Notes: generated by a model from the letters alone, not told the origin. DNA of 5,850 nt from an uncultured Clostridia bacterium (GCA_947165115.1 CAMUZD010000117.1:1-5850); one strand, 5' to 3'. Positions 1 through 5,470 are shown, counted from the first letter of the stretch. Translations and numbers: made by a program.

Positions 1-710
1 GACTTGAGGTCGATTTATTTGAGGAATCGGACGATATAGGCGGCCAGATGAATCTTGCCGACAAACCGCCATTCAAGGATCATTTTTCACTACTCAAGCC
101 CTATCTCAAAAGGCAGATTGAGCTTTCCGGAGTGAAGCTTCATACGGGCAAAAGAATCACTAAGCAGGATATTCTCGATATGAAGCCCGATGCTGTAATT
201 TGCGCGACAGGACTCAAGCCCGCCTCGCCGCCCATCCCCGGAGCAGGGCTAACCGTCAACGCCAAAGAAATCCTCGCTGGCAGAAAAGCGGGAAAAAGCG
301 CTGTTATAATCGGCGGCGGCTCGGTTGGATGTGAGACAGCCGAATTTCTTGCAGAAAAAGGCATAAAAGTTACCGTAATAGAAATGCTTGATACCCTCGC
401 GGGAAATACGGGCAAAACAGCGCAATCAATTCTGCTGGGTCATCTGAAAGGGCTTAAAGTCACAACGCTTACCGAATGCAGAGTCAAAGAAATATCCGCC
501 GGCGGTGTTTCATATACAGATAAGGACGGCAGAGAGCATTTCATAAAAGCCGATACGGCGATACTTGCAATCGGCGACAAACCCGACACTTCGCTCTATG
601 ATTCCCTCAAAGATGACTTTTCGGAAATCTACAACATCGGAGACTCGGCAGGCGGCGGTATTATCCCCTGCGCGGTTTATGACGGCTACACAGTCGGATG
701 TAAAGTATGA
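1..710 (+). CDS. FAD/NAD(P)-binding oxidoreductase, C-terminal part (old yellow enzyme / 2,4-dienoyl-CoA reductase type), 5' truncated
   Basis: The reading frame is open from the window edge (first full codon at base 3) and 235 residues are visible. The fragment opens with the end of a dinucleotide fold (LFEESDDIGGQMNLAD), the wording seen where the flavin domain of NADH:flavin oxidoreductases of the enoate/2,4-dienoyl-CoA reductase family binds FAD. An ATG motif (ICATGLKP, about residues 66-73) follows, then a second Rossmann glycine motif GGGSVGCETAEFL at about 104-116 for NAD(P)H, and a terminal GD motif (YNIGDS, about 210-215) that contacts flavin in this fold. The catalytic TIM barrel and Fe-S cysteines expected upstream lie outside the window, so the substrate cannot be judged. 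The internal ATG at 48 is not the true start, because homologous sequence continues upstream of it. The C-terminus is short but ordinary. The gene ends at its own terminator and is probably unrelated to the downstream operon. Confidence 0.88.
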   Translation, partial: LEVDLFEESDDIGGQMNLADKPPFKDHFSLLKPYLKRQIELSGVKLHTGKRITKQDILDMKPDAVICATGLKPASPPIPGAGLTVNAKEILAGRKAGKSAVIIGGGSVGCETAEFLAEKGIKVTVIEMLDTLAGNTGKTAQSILLGHLKGLKVTTLTECRVKEISAGGVSYTDKDGREHFIKADTAILAIGDKPDTSLYDSLKDDFSEIYNIGDSAGGGIIPCAVYDGYTVGCKV

Positions 711-716
711 ATAATC

Positions 717-744
717 AGTCCCGCTGAAAAGCGGGGCTGTTTTA
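717..744 (+). terminator. Rho-independent terminator of the oxidoreductase gene
   Basis: AGTCCCGC at 717-724 pairs with GCGGGGCT at 731-738 (8 bp, one G-U) around the loop TGAAAA, followed by TGTTTTA. It starts 7 bases after the stop codon. It separates the oxidoreductase from the promoter at 794-822. Confidence 0.85.
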
Positions 745-793
745 TTGAGTAGAAAACAAATATTATACTTTGTTAAGTGTATTATATGTAAAC

Positions 794-822
794 TTGATTT
801 TTATAATAAATAATGATATAAT
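794..822 (+). promoter_or_regulatory. Sigma-A type promoter with extended -10, upstream of the PAP2 gene
   Basis: TTGATT (794-799) and TATAAT (817-822) are separated by exactly 17 bases, and TG at 814-815 forms an extended -10 (TGATATAAT). The surrounding DNA is very AT-rich. The predicted transcription start is about 828-830, some 54 bases before the PAP2 start codon. It is the only convincing promoter seen ahead of the run of plus-strand genes up to 5421, so it may serve all of them, subject to the structure at 2234-2290. Confidence 0.8.
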
Positions 823-826
823 ACAG

Positions 827-863
827 AATTGGAATTGCGGATGATTCCGCAGTCATACCAATT
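827..863 (+). promoter_or_regulatory. Nested hairpin at the 5' end of the PAP2 transcript
   Basis: The outer stem is AATTGG (827-832) with CCAATT (858-863). The inner stem is ATTGCGGA (834-841) with TCCGCAGT (846-853), one G-U, around the loop TGAT. It lies exactly at the predicted transcript start and ends 8 bases before the ribosome site at 872, and no U-run follows, so it is not a terminator. A 5' mRNA-stabilising hairpin or a protein/RNA binding site is possible; this role is inferred. Confidence 0.5.
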
Positions 864-871
864 ATTCAAGC

Positions 872-882
872 GAGGTTGTTGT
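872..882 (+). promoter_or_regulatory. Ribosome binding site that fixes the PAP2 start
   Basis: GAGG at 872-875 (context AAGCGAGG) is followed by a 7-base spacer to ATG 883. The upstream in-frame candidates, TTG 829 and ATG 841, have no ribosome site and lie at the predicted transcript start and inside the hairpin. Confidence 0.75.
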
Positions 883-1893
883 ATGTTTAATCTTATTCCT
901 CTTGCCGCAACACTCGGCGACAAGCTCGACACGACATTTTTCGGGCTTGATACGGCTATATTCACTTTTTTCGGCAATATGCAGAACGGTTTTCTGAATA
1001 TTGTTGCGAAGCTTTTCACTTCTCTCGGCGATGAGAATTTCATTATCCCCGTTGCCGTGCTGGCGGTTGTTCTCTGCTGCTTTAAAAAGACGAGAAAATA
1101 CGGCATAGCTGTCATCTCCGCTGTTGCAATCGGAACAATTATTACCAATCTCTGTCTCAAACCGATGGTGCTCAGGGTAAGGCCCTATAACACCCTTCAG
1201 CTCAGTGATTTCTGGGCGCAGTTCAAAAGCTGGTATACTTCAGTCGGCTCACTCTCAGAAAGCGACTATTCTTTCCCCTCAGGTCATACCACCTCTGCTT
1301 TTGAGGTCGCCGTTGCGCTCTGCCTCTGTCTGGCAAGCGATAAAAAAGGCAAGGTTGCCTGGATTCCTCCCGTGCTCGTTAACGGCACAGCCTGCTCCAG
1401 AATATATCTTATGGTCCACTATCCCACCGATGTTATAGCGGGTGTGCTTGCAGGAACTTTTGCCGGCGTATGCGGATTCTTTATTTCAAAGCTTGCCCTG
1501 CACATTTTCTCCAAATCGGAAAAGCTTGACAAAATATGCTTTGAGGATTTATTCCACCTCAAGATTTACAAGGCGTTTTATATTATTCTCGCAATCGTGT
1601 TAATTGCAGATCTTGGTTTTTCCTTCGGCAAACTGATGACCGAGAGCGACGAGGTCAAATGCGCTTATAATGTGGAATACGACTGCAACAACAAGACGAG
1701 AATCGGCGAGGATAAATATCCTGCAATCGACGGTAAAAACTACTGCAAGATACACTGGAAACAGCTTACCGCCGAAGCGGAAGGCGAAGAACCGGCCGAG
1801 GAAGAAACCGACGCTCCCGCAGAGGATGTCACAAACGAAACCGCGACTCTGCCCGAACAGACAGAAGCGGAGCAGACAAACGCCGCGGCGTAA
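883..1893 (+). CDS. PAP2-superfamily membrane phosphatase with Cys/His and acidic C-terminal tail
   Basis: A 336-residue multi-pass membrane protein. All three PAP2 phosphatase motifs are intact: K93-x6-R100-P101 (KPMVLRVRP), PSGH at 132-135, and S172-R173 with H179 and D183 (SRIYLMVHYPTD). H135 and H179 are the expected proton donor and phospho-accepting residues. The family removes phosphate from lipid phosphates such as undecaprenyl diphosphate or phosphatidic/phosphatidylglycerol phosphate, usually on the outer face of the membrane; the substrate here is unknown. Hydrophobic segments lie near 52-67, 73-92, 137-152, 184-203 and 230-250. The last one is an addition to the core, and after it comes a tail with C260, C268, C288 and H291 (ends YCKIHW), then a low-complexity Glu/Ala/Thr stretch from about 297 to the end. 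If the catalytic face is outside, the tail should be outside too (inference). The start at 883 is chosen for its ribosome site. The small membrane protein gene follows after 33 bases, suggesting one transcript. Confidence 0.88.
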   Translation: MFNLIPLAATLGDKLDTTFFGLDTAIFTFFGNMQNGFLNIVAKLFTSLGDENFIIPVAVLAVVLCCFKKTRKYGIAVISAVAIGTIITNLCLKPMVLRVRPYNTLQLSDFWAQFKSWYTSVGSLSESDYSFPSGHTTSAFEVAVALCLCLASDKKGKVAWIPPVLVNGTACSRIYLMVHYPTDVIAGVLAGTFAGVCGFFISKLALHIFSKSEKLDKICFEDLFHLKIYKAFYIILAIVLIADLGFSFGKLMTESDEVKCAYNVEYDCNNKTRIGEDKYPAIDGKNYCKIHWKQLTAEAEGEEPAEEETDAPAEDVTNETATLPEQTEAEQTNAAA

Positions 1894-1912
1894 ATAATAA
1901 ACAAATACAGCG

Positions 1913-1926
1913 AAAGGAGGATCAGT
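1913..1926 (+). promoter_or_regulatory. Consensus ribosome binding site of the small Cys-rich protein
   Basis: AAAGGAGG at 1913-1920 with a 6-base spacer to ATG 1927 is a nearly perfect anti-16S match and stronger than that of the PAP2 gene. It supports this short gene being truly translated. Confidence 0.85.
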
Positions 1927-2223
1927 ATGTCCAAGTTCAGAAGAATCACCGTGATAATCGTTACGGCGCTTATTGCGCTAGCCATGCTTTCCTCCGCCGC
2001 TTTTATAGCTGCCGAAGCAGACCACGACTGCCCAGGCGAGGACTGCGAAATCTGCTGCGCCATTTCGCTGTGTGTCAATATTTTCAAATCATTTACCGCA
2101 ACGATCACCGCAGCGGCAGTATTAGCATTTGCTCTTTACGGGATCATTTCAGTTATCGGTTCGTTCAAGCTGTTAACCGCCGCCGAAACTCCCGTTTCTC
2201 TTAAAACAAAACTTCTGAATTAA
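1927..2223 (+). CDS. Small membrane protein with Cys-rich external loop
   Basis: A 98-residue protein of unassigned function. A basic N-terminus (MSKFRR) leads into a hydrophobic segment at about 7-29. A short polar loop then carries D32, H33, D34, C35, C40, C43, C44 and C49 (DHDCPGEDCEICC). A second hydrophobic segment at about 57-80 and a short tail with two lysines (KTK) complete it. Both ends are therefore expected inside and the Cys-rich loop outside. The first segment ends in AAEA, so it could alternatively be a cleaved signal. From memory, short proteins with an HDCxGxDCxxC loop occur in Clostridia, sometimes under a misleading AraC-regulator label; there is no DNA-binding domain here. 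The Cys/His/Asp loop suggests metal or thiol chemistry, and its place just before a metal importer fits a metal role, but this is inference. It sits 33 bases after the PAP2 gene. Confidence 0.8.
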   Translation: MSKFRRITVIIVTALIALAMLSSAAFIAAEADHDCPGEDCEICCAISLCVNIFKSFTATITAAAVLAFALYGIISVIGSFKLLTAAETPVSLKTKLLN

Positions 2224-2233
2224 AAGAATCATA

Positions 2234-2290
2234 ACAAGGAACCGCCCTCTCACGAGGGCTTATGGGCGTATGCCGGTTCCTTGTATTTTT
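2234..2290 (+). terminator. Branched terminator-like structure in the leader of the znuA-like gene
   Basis: ACAAGGAACCG (2234-2244) pairs perfectly with CGGTTCCTTGT (2274-2284), and ATTTTT follows at 2285-2290. The stem encloses a hairpin GCCCTC/GAGGGC (2244-2249 with 2254-2259) and a possible 3-bp hairpin GGC-GTAT-GCC (2265-2274), giving a three-way junction instead of a simple loop. It begins 10 bases after the small protein's stop and ends 20 bases before the next ribosome site, so it sits in the leader of the binding-protein gene. It may be a plain terminator, a partial terminator setting operon ratios, or a regulated attenuator. GGGCGTA (2264-2270) can also pair with TGCGCCC (2290-2296), which would cross the main stem. 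Confidence 0.7.
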
Positions 2291-2310
2291 GCGCCCTTTT
2301 ACTGAAATTC

Positions 2311-2322
2311 GGAGGTTATATA
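2311..2322 (+). promoter_or_regulatory. Ribosome binding site that fixes the znuA-like start
   Basis: GGAGG at 2311-2315 with a 7-base spacer to ATG 2323. The in-frame TTG at 2281 lies inside the terminator-like stem and would add residues ahead of an obvious signal peptide, so it is rejected. Confidence 0.85.
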
Positions 2323-3375
2323 ATGAAAAAAATCATAAGTATTATTATAATTCTTACACTTGCTGCAGGGTGTTTTGCTTCATGCGGAAAACCCCAAAAC
2401 AATGCAGATAATTCCAAGTTAAAAATCGTAACAACCATATTCCCAGAGTATGACTGGGTTATGCAGATCCTCGGCGAAAAGTCCGAAACTGCCGAAGTCA
2501 CATTACTTCTTGACAACGGAGTCGATCTTCACAGCTATCAGCCGACCGTTGACGATATAGTAAAGATTTCGGATTGCGATTTATTCATCTATGTCGGCGG
2601 GGAGAGCGACGAATGGGTTGAAGATACTCTCGTGCAGGCTAAAAACGAGAATATGCTGACCGTCAATCTGCTTGACGCTCTCGGCTCCTCAATCAAGGAG
2701 GAGGAAATCAAAGAAGGCATGCAGTGCGAGGAGGAAGACGGCGAAGAGGCCGAGGAAGAGCCGGAATATGATGAGCACGTCTGGCTGTCTCTTAAGAATG
2801 CGGTTATTCTCTGCAATGAAATCTGCGAAAAAATCTGCGAAATCGATTCGGAAAACGGTCAGGTTTATAAGGCTAACACAACCGATTATGTATCCAAGCT
2901 TGAAAAGCTGGATGCAGAATATAAGAGCGTTGTTGACAATGCGAAGAATAAAACTCTTGTATTTGCCGACCGCTTCCCCTTCCGCTATCTTGTCGACGAC
3001 TACGGAATAGACTACTATGCGGCGTTTGTCGGCTGCTCGGCGGAAAGCGAGGCGAGCTTTGAGACGATAGTGTTCCTTGCAAATAAGCTGGATGAGCTCA
3101 GGCTCAGCTCTGTTATGCAGATAGAAAGCTCTGACGGAAGCATTGCAAGAGCGGTAAAAGAAGCGATCAGACCGTTCTCACTCTTGATTCAATGCAGTCG
3201 AGGCAGTCACAGGATATTGAAAACGGCGTTACATATTATTCAATTATGGAGAGCAATCTTGAGGTGCTCAGAGAAGCGCTTAAATAAGCAAAAAAAGAAG
3301 GTGCAGTTATGGCTCTGCTTACCTGCCGCAATCTCTCACTCGGTTATGAGGGGAAAGAGGTCGCAGGCAATATAA
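2323..3375 (+). CDS. znuA: ZnuA-like zinc/metal ABC transporter substrate-binding lipoprotein, C-terminus frameshifted
   Basis: This captures Zn2+ (possibly Mn2+) outside the membrane for the adjacent permease. Residues 1-21 are a lipoprotein signal with cysteines at 17 (LAAGC) and 21 (FASC); either could carry lipid. Family wording follows: KIVTTIFPEYDW at 34-45, H70 in DLHSYQPT, H152 in DEHVWLSL, then FADRFPFRYLVDDYG at 214-228. H70 and H152 match the first two metal ligands of the cluster A-I family. The loop that is His-rich in many ZnuA proteins is acidic here (about 126-148). The third ligand position has no His (D216/R217). The frame reads normally to about residue 281 (KEA), then becomes unfamiliar sequence (RPFSLLIQCSRG) and runs to 3375, overlapping the ATPase gene by 67 bases. 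The normal ending lies in the -1 frame and stops at 3287. One restored base near 3154-3168 would give a 321-residue protein. This is either a mutated gene or a sequencing/assembly error. Confidence 0.85.
   Translation: MKKIISIIIILTLAAGCFASCGKPQNNADNSKLKIVTTIFPEYDWVMQILGEKSETAEVTLLLDNGVDLHSYQPTVDDIVKISDCDLFIYVGGESDEWVEDTLVQAKNENMLTVNLLDALGSSIKEEEIKEGMQCEEEDGEEAEEEPEYDEHVWLSLKNAVILCNEICEKICEIDSENGQVYKANTTDYVSKLEKLDAEYKSVVDNAKNKTLVFADRFPFRYLVDDYGIDYYAAFVGCSAESEASFETIVFLANKLDELRLSSVMQIESSDGSIARAVKEAIRPFSLLIQCSRGSHRILKTALHIIQLWRAILRCSEKRLNKQKKKVQLWLCLPAAISHSVMRGKRSQAI
3168..3287 (+). pseudogene. znuA: Displaced C-terminal segment of the znuA-like gene (after frameshift)
   Basis: Read in the frame starting at 3168, this segment gives QTVLTLDSMQS, then SQDIENGVTYYSIMESNLEV and an ending in REALK, with a stop at 3285-3287. 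This is the typical last helix and strand of this binding-protein family. It includes the Asp of LDSMQS, which by comparison with TroA-type proteins corresponds to the fourth metal ligand. The frame is already open and plausible slightly upstream (RSDQT from about 3159), so the lost base lies between about 3154 and 3168, for example in the A4 run at 3156-3159. The stop leaves a normal 21-base gap to the ATPase start, which supports this being the original end of the gene. Confidence 0.85.
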
Positions 3376-4016
3376 ATTTTGAAACAGAATCGGGTGACTA
3401 TCTCTGCATAGTCGGTGAAAACGGCTCGGGCAAAAGCACACTGATGAAAACAATTCTCGGCCTTCAGAAACCGCTGGGCGGTGAGATAATCACAGGCGAG
3501 GGAATAAAGCAGAAGGATATAGGTTATCTGCCTCAGCAGACCGATGTTCAGAGGGATTTCCCGGCTTCGGTTTGGGAAATAGTGCTTTCGGGTTGTCAGG
3601 GCGAAAGAGGTCTGAAACCGTTTTATTCCAAGGAAAACAAAGAACTCGCACGCTCGAATATGGAAAGAATGGATATTGTATCCCTCGAAAAGCGCTGCTA
3701 CCGCGAACTTTCGGGCGGTCAGCAGCAGAGAGTCCTTCTGGCAAGAGCGCTCTGCGCCGCAAAGAAAATGATTCTGCTTGATGAGCCTGTTGCAGGCCTG
3801 GACCCGAAAGTGACAGCCGAAATGTATTCATTGATTGAGGCACTCAATAAGTCCGACGGCATCACTGTAATAATGATTTCTCACGATTTAGAAGCGGCTC
3901 TGAGGTATGCGAATAAGATCCTGCATATCGGTAATGAAATCTTTTTCGGTTCAAAGGATGAATATATTAAATCATCAACCGCCTTTACTACGCTGAAGGG
4001 AGGCGACGCCGAATGA
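3309..4016 (+). CDS. znuC: ZnuC-like metal ABC transporter ATP-binding protein
   Basis: A 235-residue cytoplasmic ATPase that drives the permease encoded next to it; the length is normal for this family. All ATP-handling motifs are intact: Walker A GENGSGKST at 36-44, Q-loop at about Q76 (GYLPQQ), signature LSGGQ at 134-138, Walker B ILLDEP at 155-160 with catalytic E159, D-loop GLD at 163-165, and switch H192 (ISHD). The LPQQTDV...FPASVWEIV stretch after the Q-loop is typical of the zinc/manganese (ZnuC/MntB) subgroup. The ribosome site AAGAAGG (3295-3301) with a 7-base spacer supports ATG 3309. The stop overlaps the permease start by 4 bases (ATGA), implying translational coupling. As sequenced, the upstream binding-protein frame overruns this start, which could disturb its initiation. 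Confidence 0.95.
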   Translation: MALLTCRNLSLGYEGKEVAGNINFETESGDYLCIVGENGSGKSTLMKTILGLQKPLGGEIITGEGIKQKDIGYLPQQTDVQRDFPASVWEIVLSGCQGERGLKPFYSKENKELARSNMERMDIVSLEKRCYRELSGGQQQRVLLARALCAAKKMILLDEPVAGLDPKVTAEMYSLIEALNKSDGITVIMISHDLEAALRYANKILHIGNEIFFGSKDEYIKSSTAFTTLKGGDAE

Positions 4017-4861
4017 CACAGCTTGCCGATAAGCTTGCTTATCTTCAGTATCCCTTCGTTCAGAATGCACTGATAGTCGGTGTTCTGATAGCTCTTTGCT
4101 CGTCGCTTCTCGGAGTCACGCTGGTTCTGAAACGCTTCTCATTTATCGGAGACGGCCTTTCGCATGTTGCTTTCGGAGCGATGGCGATCGCCGCAGTTCT
4201 TCAGCTGACTGACGATATGCCGCTTGTGCTTGTGATAACGGTATTCAGTGCGGTGCTGCTGCTCAGAACGGGTCAGAACGCGAAAATCAAAGGCGACGCC
4301 GCGGTCGCAATGATTTCGGTCGGAGCGCTTGCAATCGGCTATCTGCTGATGAATATCTTTGCAAAATCAAGCAATCTTTCCGGAGATGTCTGCACAACAC
4401 TGTTCGGCTCAACATCTATTCTCACCCTCAAAAAGTCAGAGGTCGTAATATGCATCATACTCTCTGCGCTTGTAATTGCCGCATTTATCTTCTTCTATAA
4501 TAAGATTTTTGCAGTAACATTTGATGAAAATTTTGCAACTGCAACCGGAGTTAAGGCAAAAGCTTATAATCTGCTGATTGCAGTGATAGTAGCGGTTATA
4601 ATCGTGCTCGCAATGAACCTTGTAGGTTCGCTCCTTATTTCCGCTCTTGTGATATTCCCTGCCCTGAGCGCAATGAGGGTATTCAAAAGCTTCAGGTCGG
4701 TAACAATCTGCTCGGCTGTGCTTTCGGTCGTCTGCGCTCTCTCGGGTATAATCATATCTGTAATAGCAGGCACACCCGTCGGCTCAACGATAGTGGCGGT
4801 TGATATCGTTTCGTTTGCCGCGTTCGCCCTTGCCGGCGCTATTTCGGGAGGTAAAAAGTAA
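4013..4861 (+). CDS. znuB: ZnuB-like metal ABC transporter permease (ABC-3 family)
   Basis: A 282-residue, highly hydrophobic membrane protein forming the channel of the importer, presumably as a dimer. Recognisable ABC-3 features are RFSFIGDGLSHVAFGAMA near 43-60, just after the first membrane segment, and the late block MNLVGSLLISALVIFPALSA followed by MRVFKSF. That late block is the best conserved part of ZnuB/MntC-type permeases and contacts the ATPase. Seven to nine membrane segments are likely; exact borders cannot be drawn by eye. The ribosome site GGGAGG (3998-4003) lies inside the ATPase gene with a 9-base spacer. The stop codon shares one base with the next start (TAATG at 4859-4863), so the lipoprotein downstream is probably translated from the same mRNA. 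No defects are seen. Zinc rather than manganese is the best guess, but specificity is set mainly by the binding protein. Confidence 0.93.
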   Translation: MTQLADKLAYLQYPFVQNALIVGVLIALCSSLLGVTLVLKRFSFIGDGLSHVAFGAMAIAAVLQLTDDMPLVLVITVFSAVLLLRTGQNAKIKGDAAVAMISVGALAIGYLLMNIFAKSSNLSGDVCTTLFGSTSILTLKKSEVVICIILSALVIAAFIFFYNKIFAVTFDENFATATGVKAKAYNLLIAVIVAVIIVLAMNLVGSLLISALVIFPALSAMRVFKSFRSVTICSAVLSVVCALSGIIISVIAGTPVGSTIVAVDIVSFAAFALAGAISGGKK

Positions 4862-5421
4862 TGAAAAAGACAATTTGTATCATATTCGCACTGTTATTCG
4901 TCTTCTCGCTCGCATCCTGCGGAAACGCCGGGAATACGAGAAGCGGAACAGTGCAGAACGGCAAATCGGTCGATGATATTCTCTCATCCGCTTCGGTGCA
5001 GGATTCGACTGCGGCAAAAGCGAATGTGCCGGTTGAAAAGCTGAGAATCTTCTCGAAAAACATACCCGACGGCAAAGATTTCGCCGTTGATCTGACGACG
5101 CTCAACCAGACAATGGTTTATACACGCGTTTCGGATATGGTAACGAACCCGAAGGATTATGAAGGCAAGTCGGTCAAGATGAAAGGAACTTATGCAGTAT
5201 ATGAAGGAGAATCGAGAAACTATTACGCCTGCCTGATTTCGGATGCCACAGCCTGCTGCTCGCAGGGAATAGAATTCCTTCCGAAGAAGAAGCTGAGCTA
5301 CCCTGCCGATTACCCGCCTGAAGGAACAAATATCGTAGTAACAGGCATTTTCGACACATACTATGAGGGCGAGGATATGTTTTTCCAGCTCAAAGATGCA
5401 TCTGTTTATTACGGAGGATAA
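4861..5421 (+). CDS. Lipoprotein with Cys-Cys motif, probable accessory of the metal importer
   Basis: A 186-residue protein of unproven function. The signal peptide with lipobox LASC (17-20) predicts lipid attachment at C20 on the outer membrane face. A Ser/Gly/Asn-rich linker runs to about 55. The folded part (about 83-184) alternates short strands and turns: VYTRVSDMVTNPKDYEGKSV, then YYACLISDATACCSQGIEFL, then an Asp/Pro turn, then NIVVTGIFDTYY and a final strand. This looks like a small OB-fold-type beta barrel. C124, C132 and C133 form a possible metal or disulfide site. The CC-near-DA pattern loosely recalls the C-terminal domain of YcgQ/DUF1980 proteins, which are linked to zinc uptake; that comparison is from memory. 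The start overlaps the permease stop by one base, with ribosome site GGGAGG at 4846-4851, so it is very likely the last gene of the importer operon. A strong terminator follows 4 bases after the stop. Confidence 0.85.
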   Translation: MKKTICIIFALLFVFSLASCGNAGNTRSGTVQNGKSVDDILSSASVQDSTAAKANVPVEKLRIFSKNIPDGKDFAVDLTTLNQTMVYTRVSDMVTNPKDYEGKSVKMKGTYAVYEGESRNYYACLISDATACCSQGIEFLPKKKLSYPADYPPEGTNIVVTGIFDTYYEGEDMFFQLKDASVYYGG

Positions 5422-5425
5422 ATAA

Positions 5426-5459
5426 AAACGGGACTGCGATTGCGGTCCCGTTTATTATT
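5426..5459. terminator. Bidirectional rho-independent terminator between convergent genes
   Basis: AAACGGGACTGC (5426-5437) pairs with GCGGTCCCGTTT (5442-5453), 12 bp with one G-U, around the loop GATT. On the plus strand TTTATTATT follows. On the minus strand the complement of AATAAAAA gives TTTTTATT. It can therefore end both the lipoprotein operon and the minus-strand transporter gene, whose stop is 12 bases from the stem-loop. Confidence 0.9.
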
Positions 5460-5470
5460 GATTAATTTGA

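Noticed and set aside
809..827. Fur-like sequence overlapping the -10 (AATAATGATA)
   Set aside because: Only the left half resembles a Fur/Zur site. The right half does not match, and the region is AT-rich enough for chance similarity.
829..882. Upstream in-frame starts (TTG 829, ATG 841) for the PAP2 gene
   Set aside because: Both lack a ribosome site and lie at the predicted transcription start or inside the 5' hairpin, whereas ATG 883 has GAGG at a 7-base spacing.
801..1160. Open minus-strand frame opposite the promoter and the PAP2 gene start
   Set aside because: It is antisense to a well-supported gene, has no recognisable protein features and crosses the promoter region. It is a shadow frame.
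2281..2322. TTG 2281 as start of the ZnuA-like protein
   Set aside because: It lies within the terminator-like stem and would place extra residues ahead of a standard lipoprotein signal that starts at ATG 2323 behind GGAGG.
2422..2432. AAATCGTAAC resembles half of a Zur box
   Set aside because: It lies inside the conserved coding stretch LKIVTT of the binding protein, has no second half-site and is not near a promoter.
3154..3168. Programmed -1 frameshifting as the cause of the split in the znuA-like gene
   Set aside because: The local GGTAAAAGAAG lacks an X XXY YYZ slippery heptamer in frame, and no clear stimulatory stem was seen downstream. This gene family does not use recoding as far as I know. 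A lost base is simpler.
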